Counted from the stretch's first letter, positions 9,004 through 18,347 are shown. The stretch is 64,000 bases of DNA from Pontibacter liquoris (GCF_022758235.1 NZ_JALEBG010000001.1:1302001-1366000), one strand, 5' to 3'. The notes: a model not told the origin generated them from the letters alone. Made by a program: numbers and translations.

Positions 9004-10383
9004 CTACTTGCTTAGTGTTTCTAAATTTCCCTGGGCTTTCAGATAGCTTAGCTGGGCAACCTGGTATTTAAGTTTTTCCTTGTTTAGGTTGGTTTTGGCT
9101 TCGCGCAGCGCTACTTCCGCATCCAGCAGGTCAGTCAGTGGCGAGATGCCTTCTTTGTAAAGTTTGTTCGTGGTGTCGTATACTTCTTGGGCCAGGTTCA
9201 CATTATCGGCCTGTGCGGCAATGGCGTTCTGGCTGTTCTGCATCTGGCTGATGGCGTTTGTCAACTCCACACGCGTGTTTTTATTGAACTTCTGGATGTC
9301 CATGTCGAGCTTCTGTATTTCGAGCTGCGACTGCTTTATCTGGGAATCTTTCCGCAAGCCATCAAAGATGGGCACGCTCAGTTTCAGCCCCACCACCGAA
9401 GAGGCAAACCACGGCTGTTCGTTGCTGAACAGATCGTCGCGCTGCACCTGGTAGCCATAGCGGCCGTAAGCCGACAGGCTGGGGTAATAGCCGGCCTTGA
9501 TGTTCTGGGCCTGCAGGTTGGTAAGTTCTTTTTGTTTCTGCAGCAGTTGCAGTTGTATTCTGTTCTGGTTTCCCTCGCCAGCACCGGGCACCACAGGCGC
9601 TACTTCGTCCAGCGAAATGGTCGCATCACTCAGGTCGATTTCCTGCTCCAGCGGCATGCCCATAAAAAACTTGAGCATATTCTTCTGCTGTTCCAGCGCG
9701 GTGGTCAGGGCTTCTTTCTGCGTTTTCAGGTTGGCGATGTTCACCTTCACCTTGTTCACATCCACCTTCTTTACCATATCGTTCTTGTACTGCAGATCGA
9801 GTATCTTTTCGAGCTGGGCCAGCTTTTCGAGGTTGGCATTGATGTTCCCGAACTGTTCTTTAGTCTGCAACACCTGGAAGTAGGCAGTGCCCACATTATA
9901 GATTACATCTTCCTGCGCCATTTCGGCACGCAGGCGGTAGAGGTCTTTGGAGCTTTTGGCAGCCTCAAGTCCCACAAAGTATGATTTGCTGAAAAGCATC
10001 TGCGTAAACTCCAGTCCGGCAGAGGAGTTAAAGTCTTTGCCGAACTTCACGGCAATGTCCTTCTCCTGGCCTGCTAGGGCACCGGGCAGGATCTGTGTGG
10101 GTAAGGCAGGATAGTAGTCCAGGCTGCCGTAACCGTTTATCTGGGGCAGGCCGCTGCTTTTGGCTTCGCGTACTTTCTGGTCCCCGATCTGCTGGTCTAA
10201 CGTAGCTTTTGCTACATCTTCGTTATGCGTGATGGCATACTTTACGGCCTCCTGCAAGGTAAGCGGATCGGTAGTGCCAACTTGCTGGTCCTGCGCAAAG
10301 GCCGGTTGCAAGAACAGCGACAGTAAGCCAACGGCTAAATATTTCTTAATCACAGTAGGTATGGTTTTAATGGTCTTGTTCAA
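9004..10383 (-). CDS. TolC family outer-membrane efflux protein
   Basis: 459 residues with a Sec signal peptide ending LQPAFAQ. It carries the duplicated OEP repeat typical of TolC/OprM: an early LTLQEAVKYAITHNEDV segment and a later one before the end (YKEGISPLTDLLDAEVALREAKTNLNKEKLKYQVAQLSYLKAQG, split here only by description). It forms the trimeric outer-membrane and periplasmic channel of the pump. Directly downstream of the regulator gene (46-bp gap), hence co-transcribed. Confidence 0.92.
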   Translation of the reverse strand: MNKTIKTIPTVIKKYLAVGLLSLFLQPAFAQDQQVGTTDPLTLQEAVKYAITHNEDVAKATLDQQIGDQKVREAKSSGLPQINGYGSLDYYPALPTQILPGALAGQEKDIAVKFGKDFNSSAGLEFTQMLFSKSYFVGLEAAKSSKDLYRLRAEMAQEDVIYNVGTAYFQVLQTKEQFGNINANLEKLAQLEKILDLQYKNDMVKKVDVNKVKVNIANLKTQKEALTTALEQQKNMLKFFMGMPLEQEIDLSDATISLDEVAPVVPGAGEGNQNRIQLQLLQKQKELTNLQAQNIKAGYYPSLSAYGRYGYQVQRDDLFSNEQPWFASSVVGLKLSVPIFDGLRKDSQIKQSQLEIQKLDMDIQKFNKNTRVELTNAISQMQNSQNAIAAQADNVNLAQEVYDTTNKLYKEGISPLTDLLDAEVALREAKTNLNKEKLKYQVAQLSYLKAQGNLETLSK

Positions 10384-10429
10384 TCTGTTTTGTTCTGAAT
10401 TTACTGAACTACTTAAGCAAAAAATTAGC

Positions 10430-10903
10430 TTAGGCAGTTGCTTTTTTACTTTGTTCCCAGCGTTCCAGCAGCCCCGGAAGTTCGGAGTGCAGGTAGTTCA
10501 AAAAGTCTGCTAACTCATGGATGCTCTGATTATAGGCTTTTGTTTCCGGGGTCCGGATAGACAGCACCTCGCGCAGGGTGGCTTCAAAAGCAGTCAGATT
10601 ATCGATTTCCTTGGTCATGAATTCGCGCCAGCGGGAAAGCTTTAACCGGAAATAGCGTTTGCGGTCGCCGGCAAACGTGGTGTACTCCAGCCGATTGAGC
10701 TGCAGTAGCAGGTTAATAGCGTTGCTGGCGGCACTTTTACTGATGGCCAGGGCTTCGCGGATCTCGTCGAAGGTTAGCTCCGTGCAGTCTGACACGTACA
10801 GCAGGCCCAGCACGCGGCTGGCTGCAGGCTGCAGGCCAATTCCTTCGTGGAAAATGCCGACCTTCTCGATTAATGCGCGTTTTGTGTCGTCCAGTTTTAT
10901 CAT
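10430..10903 (-). CDS. GbsR/MarR family transcriptional regulator
   Basis: 157 residues with a winged helix-turn-helix: LTFDEIREALAISKSAASNAINLLLQLNRLEY is the recognition region, followed by a wing (AGDRKRYFRL) and a C-terminal helical dimerisation part. It is the first gene of the efflux operon and starts just downstream of a well-formed promoter with GTTC/GAAC inverted repeats (10916-10976). This suggests it represses itself and the pump genes. The inducing ligand is unknown. Confidence 0.88.
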   Translation of the reverse strand: MIKLDDTKRALIEKVGIFHEGIGLQPAASRVLGLLYVSDCTELTFDEIREALAISKSAASNAINLLLQLNRLEYTTFAGDRKRYFRLKLSRWREFMTKEIDNLTAFEATLREVLSIRTPETKAYNQSIHELADFLNYLHSELPGLLERWEQSKKATA

Positions 10904-10915
10904 TTTTGTACCTTT

Positions 10916-10930
10916 GTTCTTTTATAGAAC
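10916..10930. promoter_or_regulatory. Putative operator (GTTCT-TTTAT-AGAAC)
   Basis: A 15-bp interrupted palindrome at the expected transcription start of the efflux operon. A second GTTC..GAAC pair (10959-10976) brackets the -33 element. The arrangement fits autorepression by the regulator at 10430-10903; binding is inferred. Confidence 0.5.
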
Positions 10931-10934
10931 AGTG

Positions 10935-10967
10935 CAAAGGTAAGGTATAGTTCTCTTAGTTCACAAA
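10935..10967 (-). promoter_or_regulatory. Bacteroidota-type promoter of the efflux operon
   Basis: On the minus strand TTTG (10967-10964), 21 nt, then TACCTTTG (10942-10935). This is a full match to the TTTG-N19-21-TAnnTTTG consensus of the phylum's primary sigma factor. It lies 32 bp ahead of the regulator start codon. Confidence 0.7.
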
Positions 10968-11100
10968 TTAAAGAACCAAAAGTATAAAATATTTTCCTAG
11001 GCTCCCTTTTAGCTGGTTCGGATACTTAATTCAAATCTTTTCGTATGAACCCCTCGGAAAGAAACACACTGGCAGCTATACCTGCCTGAAGCAACAGGCT

Positions 11101-11108
11101 TATCTTTG
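11101..11108 (+). promoter_or_regulatory. Possible -7 element (TATCTTTG) of the thioesterase gene
   Basis: A perfect TAnnTTTG, 43 bp ahead of the ATG at 11152. No good -33 TTTG is visible at the right distance. Confidence 0.4.
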
Positions 11109-11151
11109 TAGCGGACGTAACCTTTACACCGGCCTTACCCAAAACTAAACA

Positions 11152-11589
11152 ATGGCACATACCTACCAAGGCAAAGTAATGTGGTCGCACCTGGACCCGA
11201 ACGGGCACATGCGTCACTCGGCCTACGCTGATTTCGCAGCGCAGGCCCGTATTGCAATACTCGACGAACTGGGGCTGGATATCACGGTTTTTCATACACA
11301 GCACATCGGCCCGATTCTGTTCCGCGAAGAAACCGTGTATTTGCGGGAGGTAAGTATAAACGAAACCCTGACCGTGACCACTGTGCTGACAAAGAGCCGC
11401 CCGAACGGATCGCGCTGGTCCATCCGGCACGAGATCTTTAAGGCAGATGGCGTAAAAGCGGCTGTTCTGAACGTAGATGGCGCCTGGCTCGACACGCAGA
11501 AGCGCAAACTAACCGTGCTGCCCGAACACCTGGCCACCCAATTTGCCCACCTGCCTCATAGTACCGATTATGAAGAGCTCCCCGGCTAG
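11152..11589 (+). CDS. Acyl-CoA thioesterase, hotdog fold (4HBT family)
   Basis: 145 residues. The N-terminal HLDPNGHMRHSAYADFAAQA contains the Asp-Pro-x-Gly-His-x-x-x-x-x-Tyr pattern of YbgC/4-hydroxybenzoyl-CoA thioesterases, with Asp as the likely nucleophile or base. The strands that follow (VTVTTVLTKS, WSIRHEIFK, AAVLNVDGAWLD) complete a single hotdog domain. It should hydrolyse acyl-CoA thioesters in the cytoplasm; chain preference unknown. Monocistronic, convergent with the nuo operon. Confidence 0.85.
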   Translation: MAHTYQGKVMWSHLDPNGHMRHSAYADFAAQARIAILDELGLDITVFHTQHIGPILFREETVYLREVSINETLTVTTVLTKSRPNGSRWSIRHEIFKADGVKAAVLNVDGAWLDTQKRKLTVLPEHLATQFAHLPHSTDYEELPG

Positions 11590-11645
11590 ACCAGCGCCGT
11601 GAGCGGCAAACTGCTTTGGTAACAATTCCGTTATTTGCTGCTTAT

Positions 11646-11662
11646 AATTGTCAATAACAATT
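11646..11662. terminator. Weak hairpin after nuoN
   Basis: AATTGT-CAATA-ACAATT immediately past the nuoN stop, in the 75-bp gap between convergent genes. The stem is AT-rich and there is no clear T-tract, so function is uncertain. Confidence 0.3.
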
Positions 11663-11664
11663 TG

Positions 11665-13125
11665 TTAACGGCTGGCGAGCGTGGAAAAGGAGAGGAGCAT
11701 TTCCCGGATCACGTCTACCACGCTGGCCGGGTACACACCGAGCCAGAGCAGCAGCAGGGCCATGATGCTAATGGTGCCGATGCTGGTAAGATAGGCGGGA
11801 GGGGAGAGCTTTTCCAGGAGTGCCTTTTCGGGGTCCGGCTGCTGAAACATGACCGCAATAATCTGGATGTAGTAGTATAAACCGATCACACTGTTGATCA
11901 CAAGGATCACCACTGGCAGCCAGAGCTGCGTGTTGATGCCTGCTGCCAGGATGTAAAACTTGCCAATAAAGCCGGCTGTGAGCGGGATGCCAGCCAGCGA
12001 GAGCAGCATGGCCGTGAACACAGTGGCTAGCCAGGGTCGCCGCCACAGCAAGCCCCGGTAATCTTCCAGCAGTTCGGCATCGCGTTCCTCATCCGAGAGG
12101 ATCACAATCACGCCAAAGGCCCCCACGCTGGTAATGGTGTAGGCCACCAGGTAAAAAGAAACGGCCTCCATGCCCAGCTCGTTGCCTGCCAGAAAGGCTA
12201 CCAGCAGGTAGCCCAGGTGCGCAATAGAAGAATAAGCCAGGATGCGTTTTACGTTCTGCTGCATCAAAGCCAGCAGGTTGCCGGCAAACATCGACGCAAT
12301 AGCAATGATGGTAAAGATGAGCACCAGTACGGGGTAGCGGTACGCGTCGGCCTGCGTAAAAAAGCGCAGCAGCAGCCCCAGCATTCCACCTTTGGATACG
12401 GTGGCAATAAAGGCCGTGACAGGGGCCGGCGCACCTTCGTACACATCGGGTGTCCACATATGGAAGGGCACAATGCCCAGTTTAAAGCCGATGCCGATGA
12501 TCATCAACCCAAAGCCCGTGAGTAGCAGCAGGGGTAATTCCTGCAGCGAATCCAGGTACGTACCGATGCCGGAAAACGACATGGTGCCAGTACTGGCATA
12601 CACCAGAGCCATGCCAAAAAGTAGAAAAGCCGAGGAAAGCGCGGCAAGTATAAGGTACTTGATACCCGCTTCATCGGAGCGCTCGCGGGTGCGCAGGTAA
12701 GCGATCAGCGCATACAATGATACGCTGAGCACCTCCAGCCCCAGGAACAGCGAGGCAAAGTGCGTGCTGATCACCAGTACGCAGGAACCCAGCGTTGCCA
12801 GCAGCAGCAAAATGTAATACTCTTCTTTCCGCTCCTCGCGCTGCTCGAAATAAGCATACGAGAGCAAACTGATGACCAGCGAAAGCAGCAGCATCAGCCC
12901 CATGTAAAACACGGCCAGGCCATCAAGTATAAAAAGCGGCGGCATACTGTAGGGTAGCCGGTCTTTGAGCCAGAACAGCGAAACGGCCGACGCCAGAAAC
13001 GAAAGCGCCGTGACGACAAAAATAGCCCGATGGTTCCGTTTAAAGGCAATGATGAGCATGGTGATCAGCGAGGCCACCACTAAAATGAGAAGGGGCATGA
13101 GGTAAAGGAAATCACTTTGGCGCAT
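11665..13125 (-). CDS. nuoN: NADH-quinone oxidoreductase subunit N
   Basis: 486 residues, about 14 transmembrane helices, one of three antiporter-like proton-pumping subunits of complex I. Conserved features: GLEVLSVSLYALIAYLRTRERSDEAGIKYL (the helix-5 Glu and following amphipathic segment), GIVPFHMWTPDVYEGAPAPVTAFIATVSK with the helix-7/8 Lys and Pro break, and the C-terminal PLTAGFIGKFYIL. Last gene of the nuo operon; its start overlaps the end of nuoM by 14 bp. Confidence 0.95.
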   Translation of the reverse strand: MRQSDFLYLMPLLILVVASLITMLIIAFKRNHRAIFVVTALSFLASAVSLFWLKDRLPYSMPPLFILDGLAVFYMGLMLLLSLVISLLSYAYFEQREERKEEYYILLLLATLGSCVLVISTHFASLFLGLEVLSVSLYALIAYLRTRERSDEAGIKYLILAALSSAFLLFGMALVYASTGTMSFSGIGTYLDSLQELPLLLLTGFGLMIIGIGFKLGIVPFHMWTPDVYEGAPAPVTAFIATVSKGGMLGLLLRFFTQADAYRYPVLVLIFTIIAIASMFAGNLLALMQQNVKRILAYSSIAHLGYLLVAFLAGNELGMEAVSFYLVAYTITSVGAFGVIVILSDEERDAELLEDYRGLLWRRPWLATVFTAMLLSLAGIPLTAGFIGKFYILAAGINTQLWLPVVILVINSVIGLYYYIQIIAVMFQQPDPEKALLEKLSPPAYLTSIGTISIMALLLLWLGVYPASVVDVIREMLLSFSTLASR

Positions 13126-14692
13126 AGATACCTCCTTTCAGGGAAAAACGGGTTGAATCGGGCAGAGCCACATGCGGCATTACCTGCGAAATAACCGGCT
13201 CCTGTTTCTGGTCCGGCTCATGATATGCTTCCAACTGGCCTCTAATAGCTGGCAGCGCCGTATCTAATACAGGTTGCGGAAACAGGCCCAGCCATAGTAT
13301 AAGCACCACCAGGGGCACAGCGATCAGCATTTCGCGCAGGTTCAGGTCTGCCAGTATGGGCTGTGCCTCGCGGGCGGGTCCCAGAAATACCTTCTGCATC
13401 ATGCGCAGCGAGTAGGCCGTGGCCAGTACAAGACCAATGGTGGCAAAAACAGTGAGCCAGCGGTTGGCCTGCCAGACGCCCACCAGCGTGAGGAATTCAG
13501 CAATAAAGTTACCAAGCCCCGGCAGGCCCAGCGAGGCCATGACAAAGACCAGCATCACCACGCCCATTTTTGGCGCCTCGGGCCACAGACCGCCCATCTG
13601 CCGGATATCGCGAGTATGCAGGCGCTCGTACAGGAAACCGGCGATGATGAACAGGGCGCCGGTGCTCAGGCCGTGGGCGATCATCTGCATCACCACTCCC
13701 TGCAGCGCCCAGGTATTAAAGGCAAACACGCCCAGCAGCACAAAGCCCATGTGACTCACGCTTGTATAGGCTACCAGCCGCTTGAGGTCTGTTTGCGCAT
13801 AAGCCAGCATGGCGCCGTACAGAATACCGATCACCCCCAGCAGCAGGCCCCAGGGTGCAAATTCCTGCGCTGCTCCGGGGAAAAGCGGTAGCACAAAACG
13901 CAGCAAACCGTATGCGCCGGTTTTCAGGAGCAAACCCGCCAGGAGCACGCTGCCTGCTGTAGGCGCTTCGGAGTGCGCATCGGGGAGCCAGGAGTGGAAC
14001 GGCACCGCCGGTAGCTTTACCAGGAACGCCGCCAAAAAGCCGAACATGAGCAGGCGCGCCACTTCCGGCGTGAGCGGTGTGCGCAGCAGTTCAAAGTAAC
14101 TAAAGGTAAAGGTGCCGGTAACCTGGCCATGTATAAAGTATAAGCCCACTATGGCTAGCAGCATCAGCAGGCCACTGGCCTGCGTGAAGAGGAAGAACTT
14201 AAAAGCGGCGTAGATGCGGTTGGCATGGCCCCAGATACCGATCAGGAAATACATCGGGATCAGCATTACCTCCCAGAAAAAGTAAAACAGGAACAGGTCC
14301 ATTGTCAGGAACACTCCCGTGATGCCGGCCAGCGCCCACAGCAGGTTAAAGTGAAAGAAGCCGACCTTGTGCTGTATCTCGCGCCAAGAAATAAGCACGC
14401 ACAGCAGCCCCAGGAAAAAGGTGAGCAGCAGCATCAGTAAGCTCAGGCCATCCAGCGCCAGGCTAAAGCTTATGCCGAACTGCGGGATCCAGGGCAGCTC
14501 CAGGCGCAGGAGCCAGGGAGACGTGGTTATACTTAGCTCTGGCGTTTGCGCCCAAAGAGAAAGCGCAAGTATAAAGTCCGCGGCTACGGCAGCTAACGCT
14601 ATCCAGCGGGGGAGGGCAGTGTGCCATCTTTGCGCCAGCCAGGCCAGCAGTCCGCCTGCCATCAAAATCACAAGCATCCAGGCCAGTATCAT
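13112..14692 (-). CDS. nuoM: NADH-quinone oxidoreductase subunit M
   Basis: 526 residues with about 14 transmembrane helices. The key proton-channel Glu lies in FFWEVMLIPMYFLIGIWG and the Lys in GSVLLAGLLLKTGAYGLLRF. The intervening FHSWLPDAHSEAPTAG is the family signature. It pumps protons as the middle antiporter-like module of complex I. It overlaps nuoN at its 3' end by 14 bp and nuoL at its 5' end by 4 bp, indicating translational coupling. Confidence 0.95.
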   Translation of the reverse strand: MILAWMLVILMAGGLLAWLAQRWHTALPRWIALAAVAADFILALSLWAQTPELSITTSPWLLRLELPWIPQFGISFSLALDGLSLLMLLLTFFLGLLCVLISWREIQHKVGFFHFNLLWALAGITGVFLTMDLFLFYFFWEVMLIPMYFLIGIWGHANRIYAAFKFFLFTQASGLLMLLAIVGLYFIHGQVTGTFTFSYFELLRTPLTPEVARLLMFGFLAAFLVKLPAVPFHSWLPDAHSEAPTAGSVLLAGLLLKTGAYGLLRFVLPLFPGAAQEFAPWGLLLGVIGILYGAMLAYAQTDLKRLVAYTSVSHMGFVLLGVFAFNTWALQGVVMQMIAHGLSTGALFIIAGFLYERLHTRDIRQMGGLWPEAPKMGVVMLVFVMASLGLPGLGNFIAEFLTLVGVWQANRWLTVFATIGLVLATAYSLRMMQKVFLGPAREAQPILADLNLREMLIAVPLVVLILWLGLFPQPVLDTALPAIRGQLEAYHEPDQKQEPVISQVMPHVALPDSTRFSLKGGIYAPK

Positions 14693-16575
14693 AGGAGTAA
14701 GCTTAAGGTTAAAATAGCCACAGCGCCCACCACAACGCCCATGATGTAGTTGCGCAGCACGCCGTTCTGGGTCTGGGCCAGCATGATGTGGAGCGCCTCG
14801 GCCAGGTCGGTGAGGAAACTGTAAAAGGCATCAATCACATCGCGTTTGTTGAGGTTGGCCAGGTACACGTACGGACGCACCAGCAGGGTATCGTAGAGTT
14901 TATCAAAGCCCCAGCCGGCATGCCAGAAGCGGTGGAGCGCCATGGCCGCGCCGGAGCGCTCTATACTTGTGAGCAGGGCGGGTTTGGCAATGTAGAACAG
15001 GTACGCTACAAAAATACCGCTAAGCGAAACCACGGCCGCCAGCAGCTGGAAGAGCCATTCCGACGCGGCCATACTTTCGTTTATCGCCACGGCAGGCAGC
15101 ACCGGCGCCAGCAGATCGGAGAACAGCGTCAGATGCCCGAAATTGTGGGGCAGCTCGATAAAACCGCCCACGACTGAAAGGATCGCCAGGATGATCAAGG
15201 GAACGGTAATGACCTTGCCGGGCGGGTGCTCCAGGTGCGTTTTGCCCGTTCCGAAAAAGGTCATGAACACCATCCGGAAGGTATAAATGGAGGTGATTAA
15301 GGCCCCCAGCAAGCCCGCTAAGTATAGCCCAATGTTTCCGTTCTCGCCGGCCAGTTGCAGCCACAGGATCTGGTCTTTGCTGTAGAAGCCGGCTGTTACC
15401 AGGGGCACTGCTGCCAGCGAGGCAGCGCCAATTAAAAAGGTCCAGAACACGACCGGCATTTTTTCGCGCAGGCCGCCCATTTTGCGCATGTCCTGCTCGT
15501 GGTGCAGGGCAAGAATGATGGCCCCGGCGCAGAGGAAAAGCAGCGCTTTAAAAAAGGCATGGATCATGAAATGGAAGATGCCCGCTGACCAGGCTCCTAC
15601 GCCCAGCGCCAGAAACATATACCCGATCTGGCTGATGGTGGAGTAGGCGAGCACGCGTTTCAGGTCGTATTGGGTCAGGGCTGAGAAGCCGGCCAGCAGC
15701 AGGGTTGCCGCCCCGATCACACTCACAGCCAGTTGCGCAGCCGGGGCCAGTGCAAAAATAACGTGCATGCGGGCGATCAGGTACACGCCGGCCGTAACCA
15801 TGGTGGCTGCATGGATGAGGGCCGAAACCGGCGTCGGACCGGCCATGGCATCCGGCAGCCACGTTTGCAGCGGCAGCTGGCCCGACTTGCCCACAGCGCC
15901 ACCCAGCAGCAGAAAGGCCACCAACACCGCCATCGGCGCTCCTTTGTCCCATACCTGCATTGCTTCCGATGCAATGCTCTGGATGTGCAGCGTGCCAAAC
16001 AGCTGGAAGAGCAGGAACAGCCCGATGGCCAGCGCTGTATCGCCTACGCGGGTAATGAGGAAGGCTTTGCGGGCGGCATAGCCGTTTGCCGGGTTTTTAT
16101 ACCAGAAGCCGATGAGCAGGTAGCTGCACAAGCCCACGCCCTCCCAGCCTAAGTATAAAAGCAGCAGGTTGTCGGCTAGTACCAGCACCAGCATCGATCC
16201 CACAAACAGATTCATGCAGGCAAAAAAGCGGGAGAAGTCCGCATCATCGGCCATGTAGGCTGTGGCGTAGAGGTGGATGAGAGAGCCCACAAAAGTGATC
16301 ACAAAGATGAACACCATCGCAAGCGCATCCAGGTGAAAAGCCACGGAGGGGTTGAAACCGGCTACCTCAAACCATTGCCATACCTGCTGGTGATAAAAAG
16401 CCGGCCGCTCCGAAAGAAACTGCAGGCCCAGCAGCAGCGTGAGCAGGGCAGAAAGGCCTACGCTGCCCACCCCGATGGCAGCTACCAGCGGGCGGGATAA
16501 ACGGGAGCCAAAGAGGACCAGCAGCAGGGCGCCGGCAAAAGGCAGGGCGGGTATGAGCCAGAGTAAGTTTTCCAT
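14689..16575 (-). CDS. nuoL: NADH-quinone oxidoreductase subunit L
   Basis: 628 residues, the distal proton-pumping subunit. Features: LGWEGVGLCSYLLIGFWY (Glu of helix 5), LQTWLPDAMAGPTPVSALIHAATMVTAGVYL, LKRVLAYSTISQIGYMFL. A C-terminal extension of about 120 residues ends in a terminal helix (VVVGAVAILTLSLLL), in keeping with the long lateral helix that clamps the membrane arm. Adjacent to nuoK after 6 bp and overlapping nuoM. Confidence 0.95.
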   Translation of the reverse strand: MENLLWLIPALPFAGALLLVLFGSRLSRPLVAAIGVGSVGLSALLTLLLGLQFLSERPAFYHQQVWQWFEVAGFNPSVAFHLDALAMVFIFVITFVGSLIHLYATAYMADDADFSRFFACMNLFVGSMLVLVLADNLLLLYLGWEGVGLCSYLLIGFWYKNPANGYAARKAFLITRVGDTALAIGLFLLFQLFGTLHIQSIASEAMQVWDKGAPMAVLVAFLLLGGAVGKSGQLPLQTWLPDAMAGPTPVSALIHAATMVTAGVYLIARMHVIFALAPAAQLAVSVIGAATLLLAGFSALTQYDLKRVLAYSTISQIGYMFLALGVGAWSAGIFHFMIHAFFKALLFLCAGAIILALHHEQDMRKMGGLREKMPVVFWTFLIGAASLAAVPLVTAGFYSKDQILWLQLAGENGNIGLYLAGLLGALITSIYTFRMVFMTFFGTGKTHLEHPPGKVITVPLIILAILSVVGGFIELPHNFGHLTLFSDLLAPVLPAVAINESMAASEWLFQLLAAVVSLSGIFVAYLFYIAKPALLTSIERSGAAMALHRFWHAGWGFDKLYDTLLVRPYVYLANLNKRDVIDAFYSFLTDLAEALHIMLAQTQNGVLRNYIMGVVVGAVAILTLSLLL

Positions 16576-16581
16576 AGTCGT

Positions 16582-16890
16582 TTATCCTCTCATCTTGTTT
16601 GCGGCATCGCTGTCCAGGGTTTTCAGGCGATGGTAAAGCTGCAGGATCAGCGCCAGGCCCACCGATACTTCGGCGGCGGCCATGGTCAGTATAAAGATGA
16701 ACATCACCTGCCCGTCGGGTTGCGCCGAGCGCGTGCCTGCCACAATAAAGGCCAGCCCGGCGGCATTCAGCATGATCTCTACCGACAGGAGCATGAAGAT
16801 GATGTTACGCCGGATAAGCACACTAATCAGCCCGAGCATAAACAGGATGCCTGCCAGCAGCAATCCGGCTTCCATGGGTACGGGGCTCAT
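16582..16890 (-). CDS. nuoK: NADH-quinone oxidoreductase subunit K
   Basis: 102 residues, three transmembrane helices. The two conserved membrane Glu residues lie in [15 protein letters not shown] and [14 protein letters not shown]. An upstream in-frame extension to 17142 exists but reads as Gly/Ala/Arg-rich noise in the nuoJ antisense-of-frame region. The start at 16890 gives the normal 100-residue length and an ATGA overlap with the nuoJ stop, so it is chosen. Confidence 0.94.
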   Translation of the reverse strand: MSPVPMEAGLLLAGILFMLGLISVLIRRNIIFMLLSVEIMLNAAGLAFIVAGTRSAQPDGQVMFIFILTMAAAEVSVGLALILQLYHRLKTLDSDAANKMRG

Positions 16891-17417
16891 GCGGCTGCGC
16901 TCCTTTCTAGAAAGCGGTGTACCACTTTTTTCTGCTGCCGGCCCAGGTGGTAGGCGCCCACAATACCGGCCATCAGCAACATGCCGCTCAGTTCCACGCC
17001 CAACACATAGGGGCCGAACAGCGCCAGCCCCACCTGCCGCGCATCCACGGCCTGCGGCGCAACGGCCGGCGTGCCCACCGCCAGTACGATATAAGCCAGC
17101 TCGGCCAACAGCACCAGGCACAGCAGGGCCGGCCCCACCCACACCGAGGGTTTGAGCCAGGCTGCTTCCTGCCGCTCGGCTTCCTCGTTGAGGTGCAGCA
17201 TCATGATCACGAAAATGATGAGCACCACGATGGCGCCGGCGTAAATGATGATCTCCAGGGCAGCCATAAACGGAGCGCCCAGCGTGAAGAAGACCACCGA
17301 TACAGCCAGAAACGACACCACCAGGTAAAGCAGCGCATGCACCATGTTGTAGCGTGTGATGACCATGATGGTGGCAAGTATGGCCACGGCCGCGGCGATG
17401 TAAAATGTTAGTTCCAT
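16887..17417 (-). CDS. nuoJ: NADH-quinone oxidoreductase subunit J
   Basis: 176 residues with five predicted helices. It contains the conserved helix-3 stretch [21 protein letters not shown], the pi-bulge helix involved in coupling. The stop codon overlaps the nuoK start by 4 bp, and the gene begins 5 bp after nuoI ends. Confidence 0.94.
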   Translation of the reverse strand: MELTFYIAAAVAILATIMVITRYNMVHALLYLVVSFLAVSVVFFTLGAPFMAALEIIIYAGAIVVLIIFVIMMLHLNEEAERQEAAWLKPSVWVGPALLCLVLLAELAYIVLAVGTPAVAPQAVDARQVGLALFGPYVLGVELSGMLLMAGIVGAYHLGRQQKKVVHRFLERSAAA

Positions 17418-17422
17418 ACGCG

Positions 17423-17938
17423 TTAGGGGATTAAACTTTTGATGTTTACCGGGGGCGCTTCGTTCTCGGCTTCGCCTTTTCCTTTGCCACCAATGGCCAT
17501 ACCTGCTACCTTATAGTAGTTGTAGCCGTGGTATTTGCCCTGGCCGTTTATGAGCAGGTCCTTTTTCTCGAACACCAGGTTCTGGCGGTCATACTCGCCC
17601 ATTTCAAAATCCGGGATGAGCTGGATGGCATAAGTGGGGCAGGCCTCTTCGCAGAAACCGCAGAAAATGCAGCGTGAGAAGTTGATGCGGAAAAAGGCGG
17701 GGTAGCGGCGGCCTGTCTCGTCTTCAGTAGCCTGTAGCGCAATGCAGTCTACGGGGCAGGCGGCGGCGCACAGGTTGCAGGCCACGCAGCGTTCGCCCAT
17801 GTCGGGGTCGCGCGTCAGCACAATGCGGCCGCGCCACCGTGTCGGCAGGATGGCCTTCTGCTCGGGGTACTGGATGGTGTCGCGCTTGTGGAAGGCGTGC
17901 AAAAACGTGAGCCACATGCTGCGGATTAAACTAAACAT
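17423..17938 (-). CDS. nuoI: NADH-quinone oxidoreductase subunit I (two 4Fe-4S)
   Basis: 171 residues. Two ferredoxin-like cluster motifs, [15 protein letters not shown] and [16 protein letters not shown], bind N6a and N6b and pass electrons towards N2 in NuoB. Peripheral-arm subunit on the cytoplasmic side. It is separated from the upstream nuoH by a 475-bp repeat-filled gap, unusual inside an otherwise tight operon. Confidence 0.95.
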   Translation of the reverse strand: MFSLIRSMWLTFLHAFHKRDTIQYPEQKAILPTRWRGRIVLTRDPDMGERCVACNLCAAACPVDCIALQATEDETGRRYPAFFRINFSRCIFCGFCEEACPTYAIQLIPDFEMGEYDRQNLVFEKKDLLINGQGKYHGYNYYKVAGMAIGGKGKGEAENEAPPVNIKSLIP

Positions 17939-17989
17939 AGCTGCTCCTTTCGGTTTATAGTTTCTTTTTATACTTTAAGCTGTGCCGGG

Positions 17990-18205
17990 TCCAACCACCC
18001 CTAACTCTCCTTATCCATTTCGAGGGCCCCTACCCCCAGGCGGGGAGCTTTATCTTGCTTCTACTCCTGAGTTGTTCTGTAGCACAAGCTTTATTTATTG
18101 TTATCTATCTTCTTATCCCTCAATCAACCCTACTGTTATGAATACCTTTTCAACTAGTAATTCCAGACTCCCCTCCTTAGACAAGGAGGAGTAGGGGTGG
18201 TTGGA
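17990..18205. mobile_element. MITE-like element with 14-bp terminal inverted repeats
   Basis: TCCAACCACCCCTA at 17990-18003 is matched exactly in inverted orientation by TAGGGGTGGTTGGA at the other end (18192-18205). Homology continues imperfectly inwards (CTCTCCTT versus CTCCTCCTT). No transposase gene lies inside, and I could not identify a target-site duplication. The right end includes a hairpin, CTCCTT-AGAC-AAGGAG. Confidence 0.45.
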
Positions 18206-18288
18206 TTATGAGCTCTCACCCATCCACAGCACCACTTTTTGCTGTTCCGGATTTGCAAGCCACTTTTTCTAACCTGTCATGGCCTTTT

Positions 18289-18347
18289 GCTCTTGCGGAT
18301 CACAGATCCGCGATTATGAAATTTTCGGATTGCAAATCCGAAAGAGC
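18289..18347. repeat. 59-bp twin-hairpin element, copy B
   Basis: GCTCTT/AAGAGC ends, hairpin GCGGATC-ACA-GATCCGC (18295-18311), 11-nt spacer, hairpin TTTCGGATT-GCA-AATCCGAAA (18323-18343). Same layout as copies A and C. Confidence 0.88.

Noticed and set aside
16582..17142. Longer nuoK reading frame starting at 17142
   Set aside because: The extra ~84 residues are low-complexity Gly/Ala/Arg in a second frame of nuoJ; NuoK is normally about 100 residues and the ATGA overlap favours 16890.
17982..18194. 70-residue open frame between nuoH and nuoI
   Set aside because: Lies within the inverted-repeat element; composition is not protein-like.
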